Shown: in pieces, positions 15,166 through 22,609 of the stretch
How positions within the stretch are numbered: position 1 is the stretch's first letter
Layout: every line of letters begins with the position of its first letter
Origin: an uncultured Collinsella sp.
Lineage (GTDB): Bacteria > Actinomycetota > Coriobacteriia > Coriobacteriales > Coriobacteriaceae
NCBI GenBank assembly: GCA_902470835.1
Contig: CABRHR010000018.1
Coordinates: 1 to 26,506 of the forward strand
DNA: 26,506 bases
Direction of reading: 5' to 3'
Made by a program: the position numbers and the translations under genes
The notes under the pieces: model-generated
The model's database searches: none
The model's input: the letters and a program-made list of their open reading frames with translations, nothing else
Told to the model about the DNA's origin: nothing

Positions 15166-16209
15166 TTAAGCATTGGTCTGGACGAAGCCGCCATCAAACG
15201 CATTGGCCTCGAGCACGCGGGCACAGCCGTTAACGACGTTATCGAGCGCCGTGGGGCTGACGTTGACCGAAACGCCGGTCTCATCGCGCAGGCGCACGTC
15301 GAGACCGCGCAGCAGCGCGCCGCCACCGGTCAGCAAAATACCGTAGTACATAAGGTCCGAGGCAAGATCGGGAGGCGTAGCGTCGAGTGCGTCCTTGACG
15401 GCCTTGGCCATCTCGTCGAGCGGCTTGTTGAGTGCGCGACGAATCTCCTCGCTCTCGATGCGCACGGTCTTGGGCAGACCGGTGATCACGTCGCGGCCGT
15501 TGACCTCGACGTCGAGCTCGTCCTTGAGCGGCACGGCGGAGCCGACCTTGATCTTGATGTCCTCTGCCGTACGCTCGCCGATGGCCAGGTTATAGGCATC
15601 GCGAACGTGCGTGAGGATGGCCTGATCGAACTCGTCACCGGCAATACGGATGGACTGCGAGACGACGATGCCGCCCATGGCGATAACGGCAACCTCGGTG
15701 GTACCGCCACCGATGTCGATGACCATGGAGCCGGTGGGTTCCTCGACGGGCAGGTCGGCGCCGATAGCGGCAGCCATGGGCTCCTCGATCAGATAGGCCT
15801 GGCGGGCCCCGGCCTGGATCGTGGCCTCAAAGACGGCACGCTTCTCGACCGACGTGACACCGGAGGGAACGCAGACGACAACACGCGGACGCGGAGTCCA
15901 CGGATAGCGCTTCTCAGACGCCTTGTCGATAAAGTAGCGAAGCATAGCCTCGGTAACATCGAAGTCGGCGATGACGCCGTCCTTCAGGGGACGAACGGCC
16001 ACGATGTTGCCGGGCGTACGGCCGAGCATGCGCTTTGCCTCGATACCGACCGCTAGGATGCGCTCGTCGTTCTTGTCGATGGCGACTACAGAGGGCTCGC
16101 GAATGACGATGCCCTTGCCGCGCACGGAGACAAGCGTATTTGCGGTGCCGAGGTCGATGGCAAGATCGCCCGCATAGCTACCGAAGAACATATCCATCAA
16201 AGAAAACAA
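15166..16209 (-). CDS. mreB: Actin-like rod shape-determining protein MreB
   Basis: MreB forms membrane-bound filaments that guide lateral wall synthesis. The 347-residue product has the actin-fold phosphate motifs LAIDLGTANTLV (17-28) and VIDIGGGTTEVAVI, the connecting motif VPSGVTSVEKRAVFEA, EEPMAAAIGADLPV, and the adenosine motif GILLTGGGALLRGLD. The N-terminal MFSLMDMFFGSYAGD resembles the membrane-binding N-terminus of this family. The TTG at 16209 has AGGAG five bases upstream; an ATG four codons downstream is an alternative. It heads mreBCD-mrdA-rodA. A hairpin without T-run lies upstream, and I see no convincing promoter in the 115-base gap. Confidence 0.97.
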   Translation of the reverse strand: MFSLMDMFFGSYAGDLAIDLGTANTLVSVRGKGIVIREPSVVAIDKNDERILAVGIEAKRMLGRTPGNIVAVRPLKDGVIADFDVTEAMLRYFIDKASEKRYPWTPRPRVVVCVPSGVTSVEKRAVFEATIQAGARQAYLIEEPMAAAIGADLPVEEPTGSMVIDIGGGTTEVAVIAMGGIVVSQSIRIAGDEFDQAILTHVRDAYNLAIGERTAEDIKIKVGSAVPLKDELDVEVNGRDVITGLPKTVRIESEEIRRALNKPLDEMAKAVKDALDATPPDLASDLMYYGILLTGGGALLRGLDVRLRDETGVSVNVSPTALDNVVNGCARVLEANAFDGGFVQTNA

Positions 16210-16269
16210 CGCAACTCCTGATGTGTTGGATGATTGCTGGAAAACTACTAGCTCATCATACTAGCGCAA

Positions 16270-16302
16270 GCCCGGCACCTCACTTGCGGTGAAGCGCCGG
16301 GC
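16270..16302 (-). other. GC-rich hairpin between the TPR gene and mreB
   Basis: GCCCGGC (16296-16302 read on the minus strand) pairs with GCCGGGC (16270-16276), with a second stem of TCAC/GTGA inside. The downstream side reads TTGCGC, so there is no T-run. It lies in the 115-base gap after the TPR gene stop and before mreB. It may be a weak or factor-assisted terminator, an mRNA end-stabilising structure, or a processing point. The rest of the gap shows only a possible -10 (TATGAT, 16255-16260) without a good -35. Confidence 0.5.
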
Positions 16303-16324
16303 AAAGCTAAATCCCATAAGGTCA

Positions 16325-17629
16325 CTACTGGTTGTCAGCAGCCGAGAAATCCATATCGAGCGAGGAAACGGCCCAGCCGATATGGTTGTCGGAGCGCACG
16401 AATTTGACGGTGTACTCCTGTTCGCCGCCCTTGGACAGCGATGCCTTCACCTTAGCGGTCGTCTCGGTCATGGACTGATCCATGCCCTCGACGGACACGG
16501 TGGCACCCTGCGGAATCGAGGAGATGATCATCGACTTAGCGTCCTCGGACAGGCTCGATGCCAGGCAAGACTCGGCCTTTGCGGTGTCACCGTCGCCGGC
16601 AGCCTGGAACAGATCGGTAACGACAGACTCCTGAGACGGGAAGCCAAAGCCGCGCGTGTAGGCAAAGCCCAGACCGCCCGCGGCGATCAAAATGAGCAGA
16701 AGCAGCACGATGAAGACTTTGAGACCCGTGTGGCGATGGCGACGACGGACCTTGGCCTGCTTACGATCCTGACGGTCCTGCTGGACCATCTCGGACTCGG
16801 ACAGCGTAAAGAAGCCGGTGTCCGAGGGATCGGGCATAAACTGACCAGTCGCGCCCGTAGGATCGAGCGGATCGACGGCAGGAGCGTCCATCGCGGGCGC
16901 CGGAGCCGTGGCCATAGCCGTCTGGGCAGACAGCGCGGCAAGCGAATCGTGCACGCGGGCAAGCTCATCGGCCTGCTCGGAGGTGAGCTGGTAGATGCCA
17001 TCGGCAGTAGCGGCGTTAAAGGCGTCGAGTGCGTCGGAGGGACGGCCGGCGGCAGAAAGCGCCTGACCCATGCCGGCGTTGAGCGCACGCGTGTCGTCGC
17101 GGGGGCCGGCAAAGTCGATAGCCGTGCGGTAGGTCTCCACGGCATCCGCCGGACGGCCGAGCTTGATGAAGCAACGACCGAGCTCGCCGAGTGCGGCGGC
17201 AGGAGCCGGATTGGCGCCGTCGATGGCGGCCTGACGGAAGGCGGTTCCCGCGTTGGCATAGTCGCCCGACTGGAACAGCGCATTACCCAGGCCCAGATAG
17301 GCCTTGAACGGCGTGGCATAGGAAGCATCCTGCGTAGCAGCAGAGAACGCCTGAGCGGCCGTCGTGTAGTCGCCCACGGCGGCGAGCGCCTTGCCGCGGT
17401 TGGTGAGCAGCGCGCCGCGCTTGCCATAGGTGCCGTCGTTGAGGGCGGCGGCATAGGCCTCGGCGGCCTCGGCATACATGCCCAGGTGCATCAAGGCGTT
17501 GCCACGAAGGTGATCGGCCTCGCCCATAATCTCATCGGGAGTTTTTGCCGCCCCAAGCATCTGGGCTGCAGCGGAAAAATCACCCGCGCGGTAAGCGGCG
17601 CGGCCCTGTTGGATCAGCTGGCTATTCAA
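16325..17629 (-). CDS. TPR-repeat membrane protein, function unknown
   Basis: The 434-residue product has about six degenerate tetratricopeptide repeats (residues 1-235, e.g. LGNALFQSGDYANAGTAFRQA, LGRCFIKLGRPADAVETYRTA), which are protein-binding helical pairs. A Pro/Ala/Asp-rich linker (236-285), a strongly basic stretch RQDRKQAKVRRRHRH (286-300) and one membrane segment (304-324) follow. The last 110 residues are an outside domain of DUF4878-like style (SVVTDLFQAAGDGDTAKAESCLASSLSEDAKSM, then VEGMDQSMTETTAKVKASL); that comparison is tentative. By the positive-inside rule the repeats are cytoplasmic. The TTG at 17629 has GGGG about eight bases upstream. It runs 11 bases behind the cyclophilin gene and upstream of mreB, so a link to the cell envelope is possible but unproven. 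Confidence 0.8.
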   Translation of the reverse strand: MNSQLIQQGRAAYRAGDFSAAAQMLGAAKTPDEIMGEADHLRGNALMHLGMYAEAAEAYAAALNDGTYGKRGALLTNRGKALAAVGDYTTAAQAFSAATQDASYATPFKAYLGLGNALFQSGDYANAGTAFRQAAIDGANPAPAAALGELGRCFIKLGRPADAVETYRTAIDFAGPRDDTRALNAGMGQALSAAGRPSDALDAFNAATADGIYQLTSEQADELARVHDSLAALSAQTAMATAPAPAMDAPAVDPLDPTGATGQFMPDPSDTGFFTLSESEMVQQDRQDRKQAKVRRRHRHTGLKVFIVLLLLILIAAGGLGFAYTRGFGFPSQESVVTDLFQAAGDGDTAKAESCLASSLSEDAKSMIISSIPQGATVSVEGMDQSMTETTAKVKASLSKGGEQEYTVKFVRSDNHIGWAVSSLDMDFSAADNQ

Positions 17630-17640
17630 GGAAGTCCCCT

Positions 17641-18183
17641 TTACTCGTGAACGATCTCGACATGGACGATCTCGTCGCCGGCACGCAGCTGCGAAATCAC
17701 ATCGAGACCCTCGACCGTGGTACCAAAGACGGTGTAACCGGAATCGAGGTTATGCTGGGCACCCAAGCAGAAGTAGAACTGCGAACCCGCGGAATCGGGG
17801 TCCATGGAGCGTGCCATGGCAAGGGCACCATCGACATGGCTGTTGCGCGGATTGGTGGCAAACTCACCCTTGATGCAGTAGCCGGGGCCACCGGTACCGG
17901 GCATGCCGTCGGGGCCCTCAAGACCGGCAGCAACGTCGGCGCCGGACATGTCGCGGGTATTGGGGTCGCCGCCCTGGATGACAAAACCGGGCACATAGCG
18001 ATGGAACTTAAGGCCATCATAGAAACCCATCGTGGAAAGCTCGCAGAAGTTCGCGACATGAATGGGAGCGCCCTCGCCGTCAAACTTGACCTTGATAGTA
18101 CCCTTCGACGTCTCGATAACGGCGCACTCGTCGCCGGCAAGCTGATACTCGGGCGTGTAGAGCTCTTTCTTAAAACCAAACAT
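17641..18183 (-). CDS. Peptidyl-prolyl cis-trans isomerase, cyclophilin type
   Basis: Cyclophilins speed isomerisation of peptide bonds before proline. The 180-residue product has the active-site block FHRYVPGFVIQGGDP (60-74, catalytic Arg 62 and Gln 70), GPGYCIKGEFATN and SAGSQFYFCLGAQHNLDSGYTVFG. There is no signal peptide or lipobox, so it is cytoplasmic. The first 20 residues (MFGFKKELYTPEYQLAGDEC) are ahead of the usual start of the fold. The ATG at 18183 is preceded by GAGGAAGGA. A promoter with extended -10 is visible upstream at 18223-18252, so it probably starts the transcript that continues into the TPR gene. Confidence 0.95.
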   Translation of the reverse strand: MFGFKKELYTPEYQLAGDECAVIETSKGTIKVKFDGEGAPIHVANFCELSTMGFYDGLKFHRYVPGFVIQGGDPNTRDMSGADVAAGLEGPDGMPGTGGPGYCIKGEFATNPRNSHVDGALAMARSMDPDSAGSQFYFCLGAQHNLDSGYTVFGTTVEGLDVISQLRAGDEIVHVEIVHE

Positions 18184-18222
18184 GTGGTTCCTTCCTCGTG
18201 CGTTTAAAGCATATTTGTACGA

Positions 18223-18252
18223 ATTGTAGCAATAAGCATGCGCTTACATCAA
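18223..18252 (-). promoter_or_regulatory. Candidate promoter of the cyclophilin-TPR transcript
   Basis: On the minus strand TTGATG (18247-18252), 18 bases, then TACAAT (18223-18228) preceded by TGC (extended -10). The spacer contains an inverted repeat TAAGC / GCTTA (18233-18246), which could be an operator. Transcription would start about 30 bases before the start codon. Confidence 0.65.
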
Positions 18253-18290
18253 TTGCGCACGTAGGTTATGCCGACTATGGCGAACTAATT

Positions 18291-19433
18291 TTAGGAACGC
18301 TGCTGCGGCTTCCAGGAACCCACATTGGCGTCGTACTGGTTGAGCGCGCTGTTGCCGCTCTGCGCGATGGGCGCCAGGATCTCGCTTTGGTGGGAACTCA
18401 TCGACTCGCCATCGGGAATGGCCAGCGAGATATCCCAGCTCTGGCAGATCACGTCGACGCGCTCATACATCCACTCGGCAAGCTGCTTTAAGTGGGCTAT
18501 GTCATCCGCATAGACCGTATCGTCCTGGTACTTAAGGTTGTTGAGCTCATCTTGCGTCTTTTTGATCTGGTCGCGCAGGGCGTAGGCACTCTGCGACAGC
18601 TCCTGACGGGTGGACAGCGGCGTTCGGAGATAGCCGTTGTTAAAGGAATCGATGACCTCACCGATCTGGTCCTCGTCACCGTAGGACACGATGGTCTGAT
18701 ACAAACCGTCGAGCCTGGTATAGAGCTGATCATCGGTCAGCACGGTTTCTTCCTGGACCACCTCGGCAGAATTGTCCTGCTTGGTATCGTCCTCAGTCGC
18801 CTCGCCCTTTTGGCGCGTGGGGAAGGTGGTTTGTGCAGCTTGACCAAACTGGTCGTAGAAACCAGGCATGACGCCCATGGGATCGGTCGTCACGAACCAA
18901 TAGGCACCGCCGCACACAAAGGCAAGGACCGCGATGATAATGAGCGGCTTGGGGATATGACGCTTGTGCCTGTGATAGGCGTCCTCGTCGGGATGCACCT
19001 TGCGCTTGGGTTTTTGGGCTTCGTCATGCAGGGAAACGGGCGTGGGAATATCGACCTTGGGGATACCGAAATCCTTATCGAAAGCCGGCAGCACGCAGGT
19101 CTCGTTAGGATCGGCGGCATCCGAAAGCACCGCAGCGGCAGAGGCGGGCGCATGCGGCACCTCGGTATCAATCTGCTCTTGCGTTAGGCGCGGAAAGCCC
19201 GCCGTGCGGCCCGCTGCCAGGTCGGATGCGGCCGCGTCCTCGGAGAGGATACCCGGAGCGGGGCGTCCGCATTTGGGGCACGTACGATCATGCGGAGAAA
19301 GACGGGCACCGCAGCCCTCACAGAACACGAACTCGGTGTGCTCGGGACCGTCGCCCGGGCCGACGTAGGCGTTGCAGTAGGGACAGAACGAGGCGCCGTC
19401 CTCGATAGTCTTAAGGCAATGCGGGCAGATCAC
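18291..19433 (-). CDS. Double zinc-ribbon membrane protein, function unknown
   Basis: The 380-residue product begins MICPHCLKTIEDGASFCPYC, a zinc ribbon with Cys 3, 6, 17 and 20, followed by a second ribbon FCEGCGARLSPHDRTCPKCG (Cys 38, 41, 52, 55). A polar linker of about 100 residues, a basic segment HRHKRHIPK and one membrane helix (about 163-181, PLIIIAVLAFVCGGAYWFV) follow, then an outside domain of about 190 residues with predicted helices (TRQELSQSAYALRDQIKKTQDELNNLK). The GTG at 19433 is chosen because GAGG lies five bases before it and the protein then opens with the ribbon; the frame extends ten codons upstream. Zinc-ribbon-plus-helix proteins are common in Coriobacteriia and Firmicutes; the role is unknown. 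It lies upstream of the cyclophilin gene but separated by a promoter. Confidence 0.82.
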   Translation of the reverse strand: MICPHCLKTIEDGASFCPYCNAYVGPGDGPEHTEFVFCEGCGARLSPHDRTCPKCGRPAPGILSEDAAASDLAAGRTAGFPRLTQEQIDTEVPHAPASAAAVLSDAADPNETCVLPAFDKDFGIPKVDIPTPVSLHDEAQKPKRKVHPDEDAYHRHKRHIPKPLIIIAVLAFVCGGAYWFVTTDPMGVMPGFYDQFGQAAQTTFPTRQKGEATEDDTKQDNSAEVVQEETVLTDDQLYTRLDGLYQTIVSYGDEDQIGEVIDSFNNGYLRTPLSTRQELSQSAYALRDQIKKTQDELNNLKYQDDTVYADDIAHLKQLAEWMYERVDVICQSWDISLAIPDGESMSSHQSEILAPIAQSGNSALNQYDANVGSWKPQQRS

Positions 19434-19473
19434 GGCATCCTCTTTTCGAAGCAATTCAAACAATCGAGGTTAG

Positions 19474-19502
19474 AGCATAACATCGCCACGGCCCCACAGG
19501 AA
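19474..19502 (-). promoter_or_regulatory. Candidate promoter of the zinc-ribbon gene
   Basis: On the minus strand TTCCTG (19497-19502), 17 bases, then TATGCT (19474-19479) preceded by TGT, an extended -10. It lies in the 103-base gap after the P-type ATPase, in which I see no terminator. Confidence 0.4.
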
Positions 19503-19536
19503 CAAGGCACCAATTCAACATCGCCAGGGCGCGTAG

Positions 19537-22254
19537 CTACTTCTTCTTTTTGCTTGGCATCGAGACTTTGATGCCTTGGGCGGACTTGGTCACGCGAGAG
19601 CGTTTGGCTCCGGCACTCCTCTTTTTCTTGGGTTGGACCTGGGCCACGCCCTCGAGTGCGCGGGCCTCGGCCTCACGAACGGTGCGAGCTTCGCGGCGCT
19701 GCGCCATGTCGGCGGCGACGCGCTTGGCAAAACGCTCGGCCGTCGAACCCGTCGAGCTCACCTTGCCGCCACCGCGACCCAGGCGGACGCGCACGCCGCG
19801 GCCAAAACCAGTTGCGGCATGACGACGACGCGGCTTGAGCGAATCCATCATCGTGGCGAGCTTAAAGAACACCGAACAGGTAAAGACCACGATGACAGCC
19901 AAGATAACCATCTGACCCATCGTCAGGTTGGCAATAGACAGCAGCTTCGGGAATCCGATAACCCCCGTCAGGATGCCGGCGACTACAAACACAAAGAGCA
20001 CCACACGTAAGGGCGTGAGAGGCTGCGAGATGCGCCAGATCAGGCTGACGCTCGCCGCACACGACGTAAGCAGGCACATCGTAGACAGCGTGAGCTGGCT
20101 AAAACCAAACACGCGCGCCACAAAGATATCGAGCGCCGCAGCCAAAATGACCGCAATCGACGCCGGCAGTGCACGCTTGAGCACGTTGGTCAAAAATGAC
20201 CCCTTCACGCGAGCATTGTTGGGCTCCAGGCCCAACACAAAGCCCGGCGCGCCGATGCAGAAGAAGTTAATGAGCGTCATCTGGATGGGCTCGAAGGGGT
20301 ACGGCGGCAGCGCGATACACAGCGCCGCCAGGCCCATCGAGAACAGCGTCTTGGTCAGGAACAGTGAGGCCGAACGCTGCAGGTTGTTGATGGAGCGACG
20401 GCCCTCGGCCACCACGGCGGGCATCGAGGCAAAGTCGTTGTCGACGAGTACGATCTCGGCCACGTTACGCGCGGCATCGGAGCCGGCCGCCATGGCCACG
20501 GAGCAGTCGGCCTCCTTGAGCGCCAGCACGTCGTTGACGCCGTCGCCCGTCATGGCCACGGTGTGCTCGCGGCGCTTGAGCGCCTGCACGAGCTCGCGCT
20601 TTTGCTGCGGCGTCACGCGACCAAAGACGTGATAGCGGTCCACGGCGGCATCGAGCTTGGCAGGTGTATCGAGTGTCGTGGCATCGACGTAGGCATCGGC
20701 CCCCGGAACGCCCACCACGCGCGCGATCGACGACACCGTACGCGGATCGTCGCCGCTGATCACGTTGAGGGTCACGCCCTGCTCGTTAAAGTAGCCGATG
20801 GTCTCGGCGGCAGATGCGCGAATCTCGTCGCGAATGGTCACAAAGCCCACGGGCTCAGCCTCGCCCACCATATCGCCGTCGGGCGTAAAACCGTCCACGC
20901 GCGCCACTACGAGCACGCGACAGGTGTCGGCAAGCTCGGCGACCCGGTTCTCGACCTGAGCAAACGCGCGATCAGAAAGCACAAACTGTGCCGCGCCCAT
21001 CACATAGGAGCCCTGCGCAAACGAGGCACCACTCCACTTTTTAGACGACGAGAATGGGATGACCGACAGCGGCTCTGAAACCTCGACCGGACGGTCGGCA
21101 TAGTAGTTGAGCAACGCCTGGCAAGTCTCGTTGGCATCCGCTGAGGTCGCGCGCGCCACGTTAGCGAGCGCAAAATCGAGCACCGTGGTATCGACGGGAA
21201 CGGCCGCCTCGCCCTCCCCCACGTTCACGCCCTCAACAGGCAGCGGATAGGTGCCCTCGACCTCCATGCGGCCCGAGGTAATGGTGCCGGTCTTGTCCAG
21301 GCACAGCACGTCAACGCGCGCGAGCGTCTCAATGCAGTAGAGCTGCTGCGCCAGCACTTTGCGGCGCGCCAGGCGCACCGTGGCAATGGCGAGCACCGAC
21401 GACGTCAACAGCACCAGGCCCTGCGGGATCATACCCAGCAGGGCGCCCACCGTGGACAGCAGCGCCGAAGAAGGAACACGACCGGCAAGCAACTCAGAGA
21501 AGCACCACGACAGCGCGCTATCGCCCGGCATACCGGCGGCATCCCACAGCTCGCTCACGCTCGAGGAAAAGAGCGCCAGACCCAGCGGAATCATGATGAT
21601 GCTCGCGAAACGCACGATGGCGTTGAGCGCGTTCATGATCTCGGAATTGACCTTTTTGACGTACTTGGCCTCGTTGTTGATCTTGGCCACGTAGTTGTCG
21701 GCGCCGACATGGATCACGCGGGCGCGCAGCAAGCCCGAGTCGATAAAGCTGCCGCTCATGAGCTCGGAGCCGGGCTGCTTCTTAATGAGGTCGCTCTCGC
21801 CCGTCAACAGGCTCTCGTTAACGAGCGCCTCGCCCGACACCACCACGGCGTCGGCGGGAATCTGGTCGCCGCGCCCCAGGCGAATGATGTCGTCGAGCAC
21901 GATCTGGTCCAGGTCGAGCTCCACCTCGGCACCGTCGCGCACCGCGATGGCCTTTTTGGAGGTGAGCAGCGTGAGCTTGTCGACCATCTTTTTGGAGCGC
22001 ATGGACTGGATGACGCCGATGGCGGTGTTAAGGAACACCACGAACAGAAACGTCAGGTTCTTAAACGATCCGGTCATAATGACCAAAATCGCCAGGATAA
22101 CGTTGATTAAATTGAACAGCGTGCAGAGGTTTTCGATGATGAGCTCGCGGACCGACTTGGTCTTGAGCTCCATGTTGCGGTTGATCTTGCCAGCGGCAAT
22201 GCGCTCCTCGACCTCGGCAGTCGAAAGTCCGCGCTCGATATCCGTAGCTGCCAT
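19537..22254 (-). CDS. P-type cation-transporting ATPase, CtpE-like
   Basis: This is an ATP-driven membrane cation pump. The 905-residue product (from the ATG at 22254) has the actuator motif LTGES (150-154), the phosphorylation site DKTGT (Asp 320), FSSSKKWSG in the nucleotide domain and TGDGVNDVLALKEAD. The stretch MIPQGLVLLTSSVLAIATVRLARRKVLAQQLYCIETLARVDVLC resembles the CtpE group, whose mycobacterial member takes up calcium; substrate here is inferred. The M4 motif is PQGL, with Gln 278 where relatives I recall have Glu. A basic tail of about 99 residues (PKKKRSAGAKRSR, ending PSKKKK) follows the last membrane helix. The frame is open to an ATG at 22302, but that would lie inside the tRNA terminator, so the later ATG is preferred; its Shine-Dalgarno is weak. 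Confidence 0.9.
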   Translation of the reverse strand: MAATDIERGLSTAEVEERIAAGKINRNMELKTKSVRELIIENLCTLFNLINVILAILVIMTGSFKNLTFLFVVFLNTAIGVIQSMRSKKMVDKLTLLTSKKAIAVRDGAEVELDLDQIVLDDIIRLGRGDQIPADAVVVSGEALVNESLLTGESDLIKKQPGSELMSGSFIDSGLLRARVIHVGADNYVAKINNEAKYVKKVNSEIMNALNAIVRFASIIMIPLGLALFSSSVSELWDAAGMPGDSALSWCFSELLAGRVPSSALLSTVGALLGMIPQGLVLLTSSVLAIATVRLARRKVLAQQLYCIETLARVDVLCLDKTGTITSGRMEVEGTYPLPVEGVNVGEGEAAVPVDTTVLDFALANVARATSADANETCQALLNYYADRPVEVSEPLSVIPFSSSKKWSGASFAQGSYVMGAAQFVLSDRAFAQVENRVAELADTCRVLVVARVDGFTPDGDMVGEAEPVGFVTIRDEIRASAAETIGYFNEQGVTLNVISGDDPRTVSSIARVVGVPGADAYVDATTLDTPAKLDAAVDRYHVFGRVTPQQKRELVQALKRREHTVAMTGDGVNDVLALKEADCSVAMAAGSDAARNVAEIVLVDNDFASMPAVVAEGRRSINNLQRSASLFLTKTLFSMGLAALCIALPPYPFEPIQMTLINFFCIGAPGFVLGLEPNNARVKGSFLTNVLKRALPASIAVILAAALDIFVARVFGFSQLTLSTMCLLTSCAASVSLIWRISQPLTPLRVVLFVFVVAGILTGVIGFPKLLSIANLTMGQMVILAVIVVFTCSVFFKLATMMDSLKPRRRHAATGFGRGVRVRLGRGGGKVSSTGSTAERFAKRVAADMAQRREARTVREAEARALEGVAQVQPKKKRSAGAKRSRVTKSAQGIKVSMPSKKKK

Positions 22255-22280
22255 ACCACGTCCCATCACGTCGCATCGGT

Positions 22281-22317
22281 ATAAGAAAACCGCCCGGACC
22301 ATACGAGGTTCGGACGG
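22281..22317 (-). terminator. Intrinsic terminator after tRNA-Arg
   Basis: On the minus strand CCGTCCGAACC, loop TCGTAT and GGTCCGGGCGG pair over 10 of 11 positions (one G-T), followed by TTTTCTTAT. It lies 13 bases after the tRNA 3' end and 27 bases before the P-type ATPase start. Confidence 0.85.
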
Positions 22318-22329
22318 CCTTGCTTTCTA

Positions 22330-22406
22330 TGGTGCCCCATGTTGGATTCGAACCAACGGCCTTCTGCTCCGGAGGCAGACGCTCTAATCCCCTGAGCTAA
22401 TAGGGC
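22330..22406 (-). tRNA. tRNA-Arg (anticodon CCG)
   Basis: On the minus strand the gene folds as a normal tRNA. The acceptor stem is GCCCTAT / ATGGGGC (one G-T pair). The D arm is GCTC...GAGC. The anticodon stem TCTGC / GCAGA encloses the loop CTCCGGA, giving anticodon CCG, which reads the Arg codon CGG. The T arm GTTGG TTCGAAT CCAAC is standard. The 3' CCA is encoded (22330-22332) after the discriminator A. A consensus promoter lies upstream and an intrinsic terminator downstream, so it is a single-gene transcript. Confidence 0.97.
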
Positions 22407-22417
22407 GAACAAAAGGC

Positions 22418-22447
22418 ATTATACCCAAGTGCGCCGCGGGCTATCAA
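22418..22447 (-). promoter_or_regulatory. Promoter of tRNA-Arg
   Basis: On the minus strand TTGATA (22442-22447), 18 bases, then a perfect TATAAT (22418-22423). Transcription would begin just before the tRNA 5' end at 22406. The spacer is very GC-rich (GCCCGCGGCGCACTTGGG), and GCGC next to the -10 could act as a stringent discriminator region. Confidence 0.88.
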
Positions 22448-22495
22448 AATAAAAGAAAAAGCTTTGCAATTCCGTGGGAGACGCGGCGTAACGGC

Positions 22496-22532
22496 TCACT
22501 TTAGGACGCAAAAGTGAAACAATTAGTATAAA
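22496..22532 (+). promoter_or_regulatory. Dyad and candidate -10 upstream of aroF
   Basis: TCACTTT (22496-22502) and AAAGTGA (22511-22517) form a perfect 7-bp inverted repeat with an eight-base centre. Nine bases later TATAAA (22527-22532) could be a -10 box; the expected -35 position (22504-22509) falls in the centre of the dyad and does not match consensus. This is the arrangement expected of a regulator site over a weak promoter. No known regulator motif is recognised. Confidence 0.45.
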
Positions 22533-22550
22533 CTCTCATGCACCATATAT

Positions 22551-22576
22551 AACGGCTCGCGATGCGGGCCGTTTTT
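22551..22576 (+). terminator. Terminator-like hairpin in the aroF leader (possible attenuator)
   Basis: AACGGCTCGC, loop GAT and GCGGGCCGTT form a 10-bp stem (one T-G pair), and the run TTTTT follows (22572-22576). It lies 34 bases before the aroF ATG. No plus-strand gene lies upstream for 20 kb, so it is not the end of another gene; it may attenuate the aro operon or block stray transcription. A copy of the 5' arm (taacggctc) also occurs at 22489-22497. Confidence 0.7.
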
Positions 22577-22609
22577 GCAAGGGTTATCCATCGAGGTGAG
22601 AGGCACACC

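Noticed and set aside
16289..17650. A 453-codon plus-strand open frame opposite the TPR gene
   Set aside because: Antisense of a repeat-rich, GC-rich gene; no recognisable motif and no plausible ribosome-binding site.
22330..22406. tRNA-Arg as an integration site for a mobile element
   Set aside because: No integrase, no direct repeat of the tRNA 3' end nearby, and both sides carry ordinary chromosomal genes.
22538..22552. Short open frame ATG CAC CAT ATA TAA in the aroF leader as an attenuator peptide
   Set aside because: Four codons, no ribosome-binding site and no Phe, Tyr or Trp codons; a His-His pair has no link to aromatic control.
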